A stretch of 64,000 nt of DNA from JBDHTS01 sp044221445 (GTDB taxonomy: Bacteria; Pseudomonadota; Alphaproteobacteria; Micavibrionales; Micavibrionaceae). Location of the stretch: positions 1-64,000 of the forward strand of contig JBGAPF010000001.1 of NCBI GenBank assembly GCA_044221445.1, written 5' to 3'. Shown here piece after piece: positions 9,137-16,652 of this stretch. Below the pieces are notes generated by a model, which searched no databases, was not told where the DNA came from, and saw nothing but the letters and a program-made list of their open reading frames with translations. Each line of letters begins with the position of its first letter. Within the stretch, counting starts at the first letter, position 1. The translations under genes were made by a program, and so were the position numbers.

Positions 9137-10173
9137 GGAGTTCTTTTGTCCAAGCCTACCAGCGACCGCGCATAGTCCGTGGCGTCAAAAGGCTGCAGGT
9201 CGTTTTCCCGCTCCCCTACCCCGACCAGGTGGATCGGGAGCCCGAACTGATCAGCCAGGGCGACGACGATGCCGCCTTTCGCCGAACCGTCCAGCTTTGT
9301 GACCGCAAGGCCCGTGACGTTGACCATTTCCCTGAAAGTCCTGACTTGTTCTATGGCGTTCTGTCCCGTTGTGGCGTCGAGCACCAGCAGGACGGCATGG
9401 GGAAGGGTTTCGTCCTGCTTCTTGAGAACGCGCATGATCTTCTGCAGTTCCGCCATCAGGTTTGATTTGTTATGAAGGCGACCCGCCGTGTCGATCAGAA
9501 GGACGTCCGCATTGTTTGCTTTCGCCTGTTCATACGCCTCGAACGCGACCGCGGCGGCGTCGGCTCCGACGTCTTTTTTCACAAGCGCACATCCGGCGCG
9601 GTTCGCCCAGATCTCCAGCTGCTCGACGGCTGCAGCGCGGAACGTGTCCCCCGCCGCGATCATCGCCGTCCGCCCTTCATGCCTCTGCAGGTTATAGGCG
9701 ATCTTGCCGATGGTCGTGGTCTTGCCGACACCGTTAACGCCGCAGACCAGAACCACCATCGGCCCGCCTGTTTCAGGCTTGGTGAATTCCAGGGGCCGGG
9801 CGACAGGGGCGAGGATGCGCGCGATGCTGGCGGCCAGCGCCTCACGGACTTCCTCTTCCGTCAGGTCCTTGCCGAACCGGTCGCGCCCGAACTCCGCCAC
9901 GACGGCAGCGGCCGTTTTCGGGCCGAGATCGGCGGTGACCAGCAGGTCTTCCAGCTGGTCCAGCATGTCCTGATCCAGCCTGCGTTTGGTCAGCAGGCCC
10001 GTAATGCCTTCGGTGAATTTAGACGTTGATTTGGACAGGCCGCCGGTCAGGCGCGACAGCCATCCGCCTTCGTTTTCCGCTTCGACGGCAGGAGAAGGCT
10101 GCACAATCGCGGGCTCGGCCATGGCGTCTTCCGGTAGCGGAGCCGCGTCCTTGTTTTTGCGCCAGAAAACCAT
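9133..10173 (-). CDS. ftsY: Signal recognition particle receptor FtsY
   Basis: SRP receptor GTPase that docks ribosome-nascent-chain-Ffh complexes at the inner membrane. The NG domain is complete: N domain helices, G1 GVNGVGKTTTIGKIA, G3 DTAGR, G4 TKLDGSAKGG and the C-terminal GERENDLQPFDA. The ATG at 10173 is chosen because AAAGGA stands just before it; an upstream ATG at 10203 lacks a site. The acidic A domain is short, as in many alphaproteobacteria. Its partner Ffh is encoded at 19900. The gene normally lies near dapF and mtaB; here the riboflavin genes separate them. Confidence 0.95.
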   Translation of the reverse strand: MVFWRKNKDAAPLPEDAMAEPAIVQPSPAVEAENEGGWLSRLTGGLSKSTSKFTEGITGLLTKRRLDQDMLDQLEDLLVTADLGPKTAAAVVAEFGRDRFGKDLTEEEVREALAASIARILAPVARPLEFTKPETGGPMVVLVCGVNGVGKTTTIGKIAYNLQRHEGRTAMIAAGDTFRAAAVEQLEIWANRAGCALVKKDVGADAAAVAFEAYEQAKANNADVLLIDTAGRLHNKSNLMAELQKIMRVLKKQDETLPHAVLLVLDATTGQNAIEQVRTFREMVNVTGLAVTKLDGSAKGGIVVALADQFGLPIHLVGVGERENDLQPFDATDYARSLVGLDKRTP

Positions 10174-10245
10174 GACAGTCCTTTTGTAAAATCGGGTCTT
10201 CACTGACTTAAACCAAGTTCAGCCCAGCGGCAACCGTTCAGGCGT

Positions 10246-10977
10246 TCATTTGCCGCCGCATTTATCGATCAATGCGCCCGTCTGCATGTATTCTTTGGGG
10301 GAATCGATCACGCCGTTACGCTTTTTCATCTCAATCGCGATGGCCTGGGTCAGGTAGATATCGAGCGCGTCTTTCAAAGCCTGCTCCATAGCGGCGTAAG
10401 CGGCCTGAAGGTTCTGGCGGGGGACGTAGGGCTGGCTGGATTCGATCTCCCGCACGATCACCTTAAGATCGTCCTTCAGCCGGCCTGTATAGGTTTTCAC
10501 GATGGCGGCGTTGGTTGCGTGGTGCCGCCGCTCATGCTCCAAGATCAGGTTGAACGTGCAGCCGTTTCTGGGGAAGTCCTTGGGGATGTTGATGATCGTC
10601 CGGTACATCATGTCCAGGTCCACTTCCATGACGTACGGGCAGACATAGGTCGCGAACTGGTCATAGGCCTTTGCGCTGGCCCGGAAGCCCGAGGACAGGC
10701 CCCAGCCCCCGGCGGCATAGCCCAGGGTCTCCATTTCGCTGGCGCGCCAGATTGCCTGCATATTGTTTTTCTTCAGCCATTCCTCGTGCTGCGCATGCTG
10801 GTTGCGGTTGATCTCGCGTCTGCTTTTGCTGAAATCATAGACAACGTTGGGCAGTTCAACGTTGACGCTTATTCTTGTAGCGAAATCCTTGAGCGCCGCG
10901 CACCCCAAGGCTTTGGCATGGGCGGGCGGCGCCGTCAGCAGTGCCAGAAAGCACAAGCATGCGAGACGCGGGATCAT
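10246..10977 (-). CDS. Secreted HExxH protein, putative metallopeptidase
   Basis: 243 residues with a clean signal peptide of about 21 residues ending AHA. The start is the ATG at 10977, one base after the ribH stop; the in-frame extension upstream is ribH antisense-frame noise. An HExxH zinc motif (H148, E149, H152) sits in ILEHERRHH, followed by a long helical tail. The overall look resembles periplasmic DUF922-like proteins, which share a HExxH motif, but I cannot confirm that family. Peptidase activity is inference. It is the last gene of the riboflavin run, though no link to riboflavin is evident. Confidence 0.75.
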   Translation of the reverse strand: MIPRLACLCFLALLTAPPAHAKALGCAALKDFATRISVNVELPNVVYDFSKSRREINRNQHAQHEEWLKKNNMQAIWRASEMETLGYAAGGWGLSSGFRASAKAYDQFATYVCPYVMEVDLDMMYRTIINIPKDFPRNGCTFNLILEHERRHHATNAAIVKTYTGRLKDDLKVIVREIESSQPYVPRQNLQAAYAAMEQALKDALDIYLTQAIAIEMKKRNGVIDSPKEYMQTGALIDKCGGK

Positions 10978-10978
10978 G

Positions 10979-11419
10979 TTATTCTCCTGACGCGGAAGCC
11001 GCCTGCCATTTGATGTCCAGCATGCGCAAGGCGGCCTTGGCCGCCTCGCCGCCTTTATTCTTGCGGGCGACCCCGGAACGGGCCAGAGCCTGCGCCTCAT
11101 TTTCCACGGTCAGGATGCCGTTGCCGAGCGCCAGCTTGTGGATCATGACCAGGCTGTAAACGCCCCGTGCGCTTTCGTTTTGCACGACGTCGTAATGGCT
11201 GGTTTCCCCCCGGATGATGCAGCCGAGGACGACGTAGGCGTCATATCCGCGCGGCAGGCTCATATTCAGAGCGGCGGGGATTTCCAGCGCGCCTGGCACC
11301 GTCAGCACGTCATAAGACGCCCCGCCTTCGTCAAGCGCGAGCTTCGCGCCTTCCAGCAACTGGTCATTGATGTGGTTATAGTACCGGGCTTCGATGATCA
11401 GGACACGGGGTTGTTTCAT
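10979..11419 (-). CDS. ribH: 6,7-dimethyl-8-ribityllumazine synthase
   Basis: 146 residues. Condenses 5-amino-6-ribitylaminouracil with 3,4-dihydroxy-2-butanone 4-phosphate to lumazine, the penultimate riboflavin step. Family landmarks are present: the N-terminal strand RVLIIEARYY, TVPGALEIPAA, VVLGCIIRGETSHYD with the catalytic histidine, and GILTVENEAQA. The start overlaps the end of ribB by 44 bases, fitting a tightly packed operon under the upstream FMN riboswitch. Confidence 0.95.
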   Translation of the reverse strand: MKQPRVLIIEARYYNHINDQLLEGAKLALDEGGASYDVLTVPGALEIPAALNMSLPRGYDAYVVLGCIIRGETSHYDVVQNESARGVYSLVMIHKLALGNGILTVENEAQALARSGVARKNKGGEAAKAALRMLDIKWQAASASGE

Positions 11420-12030
11420 GGTCTGTATTCCTTTTTCTGAAAGCGATCAGTCCGGCAATCGACCCGATCTTTAAGTCATGTGTGCGGGCGAACGTCATAA
11501 GGTCGGGCAACCGCGCCATCGTGCCGTCGTCTTTCATGATCTCGCATAATACCCCGGCGGGCGCATGTCCCGCCAGCCGGGAGATATCGACGGCGGCTTC
11601 CGTGTGCCCGGCGCGCGCCATAACCCCGCCGTCCCGTGCGCGGATGGGGAATACATGGCCTGGGGTGGCGACATCCGCCGGCCCGCTGGCCGGATCGATG
11701 GCCGTCAATATGGTATGGGCGCGATCGAAGGCCGAAATTCCTGTCGTCACGCCTTCCCGCGCCTCGATGGATACGGTGAAGGCCGTGTGAAACCGCGACG
11801 TGTTCGACTGAACCATAATTGGCAGGCCGAGCCTGTCGACCATTGCGCCGGTCCATCGCCAGGCACACCAGCCCGCGCCCGTGCGTTGCCATGAAATTGA
11901 CGGCGGCGGGCGTTACGGCTCCGGCGGGGATGATCAGGTCGCCCTCGTTCTCCCTGTCCTCGTCGTCCACCAGGATGAACATCTTCCCGGCTTTCGCGTC
12001 GATCAGTATTTCCTCGATGGGGTCGATCAT
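11376..12030 (-). pseudogene. ribB: 3,4-dihydroxy-2-butanone 4-phosphate synthase, interrupted by a one-base frameshift
   Basis: The N-terminal part (12030 to about 11851) reads LVDDEDRENEGDLIIPA and GRGLVCLAMD, the classic RibB acidic loop. The rest continues in another frame from about 11850: RLGLPIMVQSNTSR, AFTVSIEA, ATPGHVFPIRA and GHTEAAVDI, all RibB signatures. One extra C at 11850/11851 explains the break; removing it gives about 217 residues, a normal stand-alone RibB length. The enzyme makes the four-carbon precursor of lumazine from ribulose 5-phosphate. Because everything else is conserved and the operon is intact, an assembly or base-call error is at least as likely as true loss. 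No fused RibA domain is present; RibA is a separate gene. Confidence 0.85.
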
Positions 12031-12623
12031 CCTTCGCCCTTCCCCATCATGCGCGCGACATACCGCGCCAGCATGTCGATCTCCATGTTCAGTTTGTCGC
12101 CCGGTTTTGCCTGCCCGATATTCGTATGCGTCCAGGTATGCGGGATGATGTTGATGCCGAACACGTCGCCCTCCACCTCGTTGACGGTCAGGGATATCCC
12201 GTTCAGCGCCACCGAACCTTTCGAGGCAATATAATGGGCAAGCGGCGCGGGCGACCGGATTTTCAGGCGGTGCGAGTCCCCTTCTCTTGTAACCGATTCA
12301 ACCGTGGCAAGCCCGTCCACGTGGCCGGAAACGATATGCCCGCCCAGCTCATCTCCTAACTTAAGCGACCGCTCCAGATTGACCTTGCGCCCGACCGTCC
12401 ATGCGCCGAGCGCCGTCTTCGACAGGCTTTCCGCCGACACGTCGACGACGAAGCTCTGCGCATCCTTCTGAACCACAGTCAGGCAGCACCCGTCGCAGGC
12501 GATGGACGCCCCGATGGCGACCGTGTCCATGTCGAACAGCGTGCCGATAACAAACCGGCGATCTCCGCCACTGGCGTCGACGGTCAATACAGTGCCAATA
12601 TGCGTTATGATACCAGTGAACAT
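12027..12623 (-). CDS. ribE: Riboflavin synthase, alpha subunit
   Basis: 198 residues made of two similar lumazine-binding barrels. It dismutates two 6,7-dimethyl-8-ribityllumazine molecules into riboflavin and the ribitylamino-uracil. The N-terminus MFTGIITHIGTV, the first-barrel SIACDGCCLTV and second-barrel SVALNGISLTV are diagnostic. The stop overlaps the ribB start (ATGA), and the start overlaps the end of ribA by 19 bases. Length is normal. Confidence 0.95.
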   Translation of the reverse strand: MFTGIITHIGTVLTVDASGGDRRFVIGTLFDMDTVAIGASIACDGCCLTVVQKDAQSFVVDVSAESLSKTALGAWTVGRKVNLERSLKLGDELGGHIVSGHVDGLATVESVTREGDSHRLKIRSPAPLAHYIASKGSVALNGISLTVNEVEGDVFGINIIPHTWTHTNIGQAKPGDKLNMEIDMLARYVARMMGKGEG

Positions 12624-13252
12624 GAACTCATCCGAAACGTGTGCCCCTTACCAATCTTCGCATCGATATACCGTGTGTTCATTTCCGTTCTATGCGCAGA
12701 CGTTGGAACCACTGCGGCAATATCGATTCCGTAACGCTTCATCTGCTCAACCTTGTCCGGATTGCCTGTCATCAAGTGAATAGGGCCAGCGTCCAACGCT
12801 TTCAACATGCGCGCGGCCGCACAATAATCACGGGAATCGTCGGCCAATCCCAGTTTACGATTCGCCTCATAAGTATCAATGCCTAGCTCCTTCTGAAGCT
12901 TATAGGCGTCGAGCTTATTGTAGAGGCCAATTCCCCGCCCTTCCTGACGGAGATATAAGATGATACCGCCTTGTTTGGAGAAGACGTCTATCGCCTCTTG
13001 CAACTGGGCGCGGCAGTCGCACAGCTCCGAATGAAAAATGTCGCCCGTCGCGCATTCGGAATGAATGCGGACCAACGGCTTTGCAGAAATGGGAGAAAAC
13101 ACGAGGGCGATATGTTCGCCTTTATCCTTGAGCCCGTTGAAACTGACAAAGCACGGTTCGGCCCCATTGGCCAGGCGAACCGGCACACGCGCCCGGATGA
13201 CGGCAGAATCGCCAGCGGCATTCTCAATGGAAAGGGTTGAACTCTCGACCAT
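12605..13252 (-). CDS. ribA: GTP cyclohydrolase II
   Basis: Opens the imidazole ring of GTP, the first step of riboflavin synthesis. The zinc-binding cysteines appear in HSECATGDIF and ELCDCRAQL, followed by the catalytic LRQEGRGIGL and the C-terminal LMTGNPDKVEQM. The ATG at 13252 gives a normal length of about 215 residues; a TTG at 13309 extends it with no similarity. It is the first gene downstream of the FMN riboswitch at 13325-13455, about 70 bp away, and is followed by ribE, ribB and ribH in overlapping order. Confidence 0.94.
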   Translation of the reverse strand: MVESSTLSIENAAGDSAVIRARVPVRLANGAEPCFVSFNGLKDKGEHIALVFSPISAKPLVRIHSECATGDIFHSELCDCRAQLQEAIDVFSKQGGIILYLRQEGRGIGLYNKLDAYKLQKELGIDTYEANRKLGLADDSRDYCAAARMLKALDAGPIHLMTGNPDKVEQMKRYGIDIAAVVPTSAHRTEMNTRYIDAKIGKGHTFRMSSCSLVS

Positions 13253-13324
13253 ATAGCGCCCATCAGTTTTATCACAACAGGGCAGCCATAGCCAAGCGCT
13301 TACAGACAAAAGCTGTAATCAAAC

Positions 13325-13455
13325 GGTCTTCTCTTTCATCCGGACTTTAACCGTCGGCCCCGGAATTACACCGGATCTGCTGTCCCTCGCATCAAATACG
13401 AGACGCTCGCGGGCTATACCGCCGGTGGGGAGTTTCGCCCCGCCCTGAGAATATC
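13325..13455 (-). promoter_or_regulatory. FMN riboswitch (RFN element)
   Basis: Read on the minus strand, the segment contains all RFN landmarks in order: CAGGGCGGGGCGAAACTCCC, CACCGGCGGTA, AGCCCGCGAGCG, a variable stem, GATCCGGTG, ATTCCGGGGCCGACGGT and AAAGTCCGGATGAAAGAG. It lies between the HAD gene and ribA and so should repress ribA-ribE-ribB-ribH when FMN is abundant. No strong U-tailed hairpin follows before ribA, so control is more likely at translation initiation, which is inference. Confidence 0.95.
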
Positions 13456-13484
13456 TTGGAATATAAGGGCCGTTGCGCAATGCG

Positions 13485-14201
13485 TCAATATTTATGACAT
13501 CCACAGGTCTGCGGAAGAGAATGCCCAAGCACACTTGGCAATTGATCATAATCCATGAAGACAGGCACCGCATAACTAATAGCGGCAAAACGGAAGTAGC
13601 TGGTCGGGCGCGGCGCGAACGCAATAAAAGCCATTCCCACCTCTTGCGCAGCTTTATAATCAGACGGCGTATCTCCAACGGCAACGATGTTGAATCGGCA
13701 CCGAAAAGCCGCGCTAATATCCCGCAATTGCATCGTTTTCGCAGCGCCCGATTTCATCCGAAACGACGCCTTGTTATTCCGCACAAGGTCCAGGTCGAAA
13801 TATTTCTGGATCCCATAATGCGACAGATTGCCCCAGACATTCTCACGGCTGCCGGTATACATTCCTATGCGACATCCTTCGGCACGCAGTAATTTCAGAG
13901 CCTCTGGGACATGGGGATAAAGTCTCTCATTCCACGATGGGTCATGCAGCAATGCATCACGCTCCGCATTGCACGTCCCCATGAAATCACAAACCTGGTC
14001 GCTGCACATCTCGGGCAACAGGTCGGAGATGATCTGTTTAAGATTTTTTTCGCCAAGTAATGCGATAACCGATTGGGGTTCTGGGGCCGTAAAGCCATGA
14101 ACCCTGCAAGCACGGATGAATGCCTCGGCGTAGCGCGGTCCGGCATCGACAACGGTTCCGAGGTAATCAAACAGGACAATCTGGGCGTTACGACTACTCA
14201 T
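13485..14201 (-). CDS. HAD-superfamily hydrolase with altered motif I
   Basis: 238 residues with a cap of the C1 type. Motif I is D12-Y-L14-G-T16: the nucleophile Asp is present but the +2 Asp, the usual acid/base of HAD phosphatases, is Leu. Motif II (GMYTGS), the motif III lysine and motif IV (VAVGDTPSDY) are intact. The gene lies between ribD and the FMN riboswitch, which makes it a candidate for the 5-amino-6-ribitylaminouracil 5-phosphate phosphatase step, a job done by HAD enzymes in E. coli and Bacillus. The Leu substitution argues for caution: a dehalogenase- or phosphonatase-like chemistry, or weak activity, is possible. It starts 9 bp after ribD. Confidence 0.8.
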   Translation of the reverse strand: MSSRNAQIVLFDYLGTVVDAGPRYAEAFIRACRVHGFTAPEPQSVIALLGEKNLKQIISDLLPEMCSDQVCDFMGTCNAERDALLHDPSWNERLYPHVPEALKLLRAEGCRIGMYTGSRENVWGNLSHYGIQKYFDLDLVRNNKASFRMKSGAAKTMQLRDISAAFRCRFNIVAVGDTPSDYKAAQEVGMAFIAFAPRPTSYFRFAAISYAVPVFMDYDQLPSVLGHSLPQTCGCHKY

Positions 14202-14210
14202 GAAACGGTT

Positions 14211-15314
14211 TTAGCTTCTGCAGCGCCATATTTCCAGAAAATCTTTATCCAGTATTTCTCTGCTTTCCAGCATCAACGCCTGCGCGTCGTTAAGGCCTGC
14301 AATATCCAGCGTTCTGATTGCCTTCAGGCCGTCCTCGCCAATCAGAATGGGCGCTCGGAACCAAGCCAAACGGTCAACAAGGCGGGACCGCAGAAACGAT
14401 GTAATCGTTTTACCGCCACCCTCGATCATCAAACGTGTAATCCCCTTTTGCGCAAGTCTACGCAGGATATCAGGCGGCGATAACAATCCATTTTCCAAGG
14501 ATAAAGGGATAATGATTAGCGCCTGGGATTCCATGTGCTGTCTTTTGTCCAGGTCCGCATCGGCAGAACAAAGTATCCATACGGGATTTTGTGCTGCCGA
14601 GCGGACAATTTGACTGTCCATCGGCGTTTTTAAAGACGGATCAAGGATGATCCGCACAGGCTGCCACCCGTCATGCTCGGGTAGGCGTACCGTTAGCAGC
14701 GGGTCATCGGCGAGGATCGTACCGATGCCCGCCAACACCGCATCATGCTCCGCTCGCAAGCGGTGGCCACGTTGGCGCGCCGCCTCTCCCGTAATCCAGC
14801 GGCTTTCGCCTGACGACGTGGCGATACAACCGTCAAGGCTTGATGCAACCTTAGCGGTTACCAATGGGCGCACTGCGTCTACAGTAAGGAAAAAACCCTC
14901 GTTGATTGCTTTCGCTTCGTCATTGCAGATACCAACATCAACTGCTATCCCTGCAGCCCGTAAACGGTCTATCCCGCCCTTATCAACTTGGTAAGGATCA
15001 AGAGCTGCAATAACGATGCGTCCGACGCCAGCGGTAATGATTCCATCGATACAGGGCGGCGTATGGCCGCGGGTATTACAGGGCTCGAGGGTCACATATA
15101 CCGTGGCGCCTCTGGCCCTGTCCCCTGCCTGTGTCAGCGCTTGCGTTTCCGCGTGCGGACGCCCGCCATCGGCGGTGCGGGCTTTTCCAAAAACCGTTCC
15201 ATCCCTCGCGACGATACAACCAACAGAGGGATTCGGCGCCACGCGCCCTAAGCCTGAACGCGCTAGGTCTATCGCCTGGCGCATCATAACAATGTCAGCA
15301 GATTTGTCCTTCAA
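14211..15314 (-). CDS. ribD: Bifunctional pyrimidine deaminase / reductase
   Basis: 367 residues catalysing deamination and ribosyl reduction, steps two and three of riboflavin synthesis. The deaminase domain (about 1-145) has the zinc motifs PHAETQAL and LEPCNTRGHTPPC. The reductase domain (about 150-367) has VTAKVASSLDG, SRWITGEAAR, AGIGTILADDP and the late MIEGGGKTI. The start overlaps the end of mtaB by 20 bases; an internal ATG around 15287 is an alternative. It is upstream of, and not covered by, the riboswitch at 13325. Confidence 0.95.
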   Translation of the reverse strand: MKDKSADIVMMRQAIDLARSGLGRVAPNPSVGCIVARDGTVFGKARTADGGRPHAETQALTQAGDRARGATVYVTLEPCNTRGHTPPCIDGIITAGVGRIVIAALDPYQVDKGGIDRLRAAGIAVDVGICNDEAKAINEGFFLTVDAVRPLVTAKVASSLDGCIATSSGESRWITGEAARQRGHRLRAEHDAVLAGIGTILADDPLLTVRLPEHDGWQPVRIILDPSLKTPMDSQIVRSAAQNPVWILCSADADLDKRQHMESQALIIIPLSLENGLLSPPDILRRLAQKGITRLMIEGGGKTITSFLRSRLVDRLAWFRAPILIGEDGLKAIRTLDIAGLNDAQALMLESREILDKDFLEIWRCRS

Positions 15315-16536
15315 GCTGGCCGTCCTTGATCCCGGTCACGGTAATGCGGTGAAGGCTGCCGACTCGCATCGTTCCCGGCAAGGATACCGGTGCAAAATGC
15401 TCCGTGCGTCCCATGTGCCCCTGTTCGATGACGACTTGCCTCGTTTTGCCGACGTGTTCTTTAAGAAATTTCTGCACTTGGCTCTCTCCAGCAGAACGAA
15501 GCCGCGCCGCACGTTCCTTCCGCACCGGGCCCGGCACCTGGGGCATTTTCGCGGCAGGGGTACCGGTACGGGCGGAATACGGGAAGATATGGAGGAATGT
15601 CAGGTCGCATTCCTCGACGATGCGCAGGGAATTTTCGAACATGGCCTCCGTCTCCGTCGGGAAGCCGGCGATGATGTCGGCGCCGAACGCCATGTCGGGG
15701 CGATAGCCGCGCGCCCGGCTGCACATGGCGATGGCGTCGGCGCGCAGGTGACGGCGTTTCATGCGTTTTAAAATCATGTCGTCGCCCGCCTGCAGGGAGA
15801 CATGCAGATGCGGCATCAGGCGCGGCTCCTCCGCGATCAGGCGCCACAGATCGTCGTCGATTTCCACGGGGTCGAGCGAGGACAGGCGCAGGCGCGGCAG
15901 TTCGGGGACGAGCGCCAGCACGCGGCGGATCATCTGGCCCAGCGTCGGCTGCCCAGGTAGGTCCGCGCCGTAGGACGTGACGTCCACGCCTGTAAAGACG
16001 ATTTCATTATAACCGGCCGCCACCAGTTTCCGCACCTGGTCGGCGACCACGCCGACCGGCACCGAGCGCGAATTGCCGCGGCCATACGGGATAATGCAGA
16101 AGGTGCAGCGGTGGTCGCAGCCGTTCTGCACCTGGAGAAAGGCCCGCGCATGGCCTTCTAGCCCGTCGATCAGATGTGCCGCCGTTTCCTTCACCGCCAT
16201 GATGTCGTTGACGAGGATCCTTTCCTCGGACTCAAGCTCCCAGGTTTCGGCTTTCAGCTTCAGGTCGTTGCCGATGACCCTGTCGACCTCAGGCATCGCC
16301 CCGAAGCTCTGCGGGTCGATCTGGGCGGCGCACCCGGTGACGATGATCTTCGCTTCCGGGTTGTTGCGACGCGCTTTGCGGATCGCCTGCCGCGCCTGGC
16401 GCTCGGCTTCCTTCGTAACCGCGCAGGTATTGAAGATGATGGCGTTGTCGAGCCCGGCTTTTCGGGCATGGTCGCGCATCACTTCACTTTCGTAAGCGTT
16501 CAGTCGGCAGCCGAAGGTGAAGATTTCCGGATCCAT
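15295..16536 (-). CDS. mtaB: tRNA (N6-L-threonylcarbamoyladenosine-37-C2) methylthiotransferase
   Basis: Radical SAM methylthiotransferase converting t6A37 to ms2t6A in ANN-decoding tRNAs. The UPF0004 domain begins FTFGCRLNAYESEVM with its three cluster cysteines (FGC, FNTC, VTGC). The radical SAM domain has CDHRCTFC. A C-terminal TRAM-like region is present and GCRLN rather than GCQMN favours MtaB over MiaB. The ATG at 16536 gives 413 residues; the longer frame to 16575 runs toward the terminator and has no support. In alphaproteobacteria this gene usually sits between dapF and ftsY, as broadly seen here. Confidence 0.93.
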   Translation of the reverse strand: MDPEIFTFGCRLNAYESEVMRDHARKAGLDNAIIFNTCAVTKEAERQARQAIRKARRNNPEAKIIVTGCAAQIDPQSFGAMPEVDRVIGNDLKLKAETWELESEERILVNDIMAVKETAAHLIDGLEGHARAFLQVQNGCDHRCTFCIIPYGRGNSRSVPVGVVADQVRKLVAAGYNEIVFTGVDVTSYGADLPGQPTLGQMIRRVLALVPELPRLRLSSLDPVEIDDDLWRLIAEEPRLMPHLHVSLQAGDDMILKRMKRRHLRADAIAMCSRARGYRPDMAFGADIIAGFPTETEAMFENSLRIVEECDLTFLHIFPYSARTGTPAAKMPQVPGPVRKERAARLRSAGESQVQKFLKEHVGKTRQVVIEQGHMGRTEHFAPVSLPGTMRVGSLHRITVTGIKDGQLEGQIC

Positions 16537-16590
16537 GCCGCATCTTATAAAACTTTGGGGAAACCCGTCAAACAATACCGCCCGTATAGA

Positions 16591-16634
16591 AAAAGCCCCG
16601 GACAGGGATTAAAGGTCTGTCCGGGGCTTTTCTT
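16591..16634 (-). terminator. Strong hairpin terminator of the RTX gene
   Basis: A near-perfect stem of AAAAGCCCCGGACAG against CTGTCCGGGGCTTTT with an 11-base loop lies 19 bp beyond the RTX stop. On the minus strand it ends in a T-run, giving a classic intrinsic terminator. It is symmetrical enough to work on the other strand too. It separates the RTX gene from mtaB. Confidence 0.9.
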
Positions 16635-16652
16635 TTCTCAGTCTGGAGGGAA

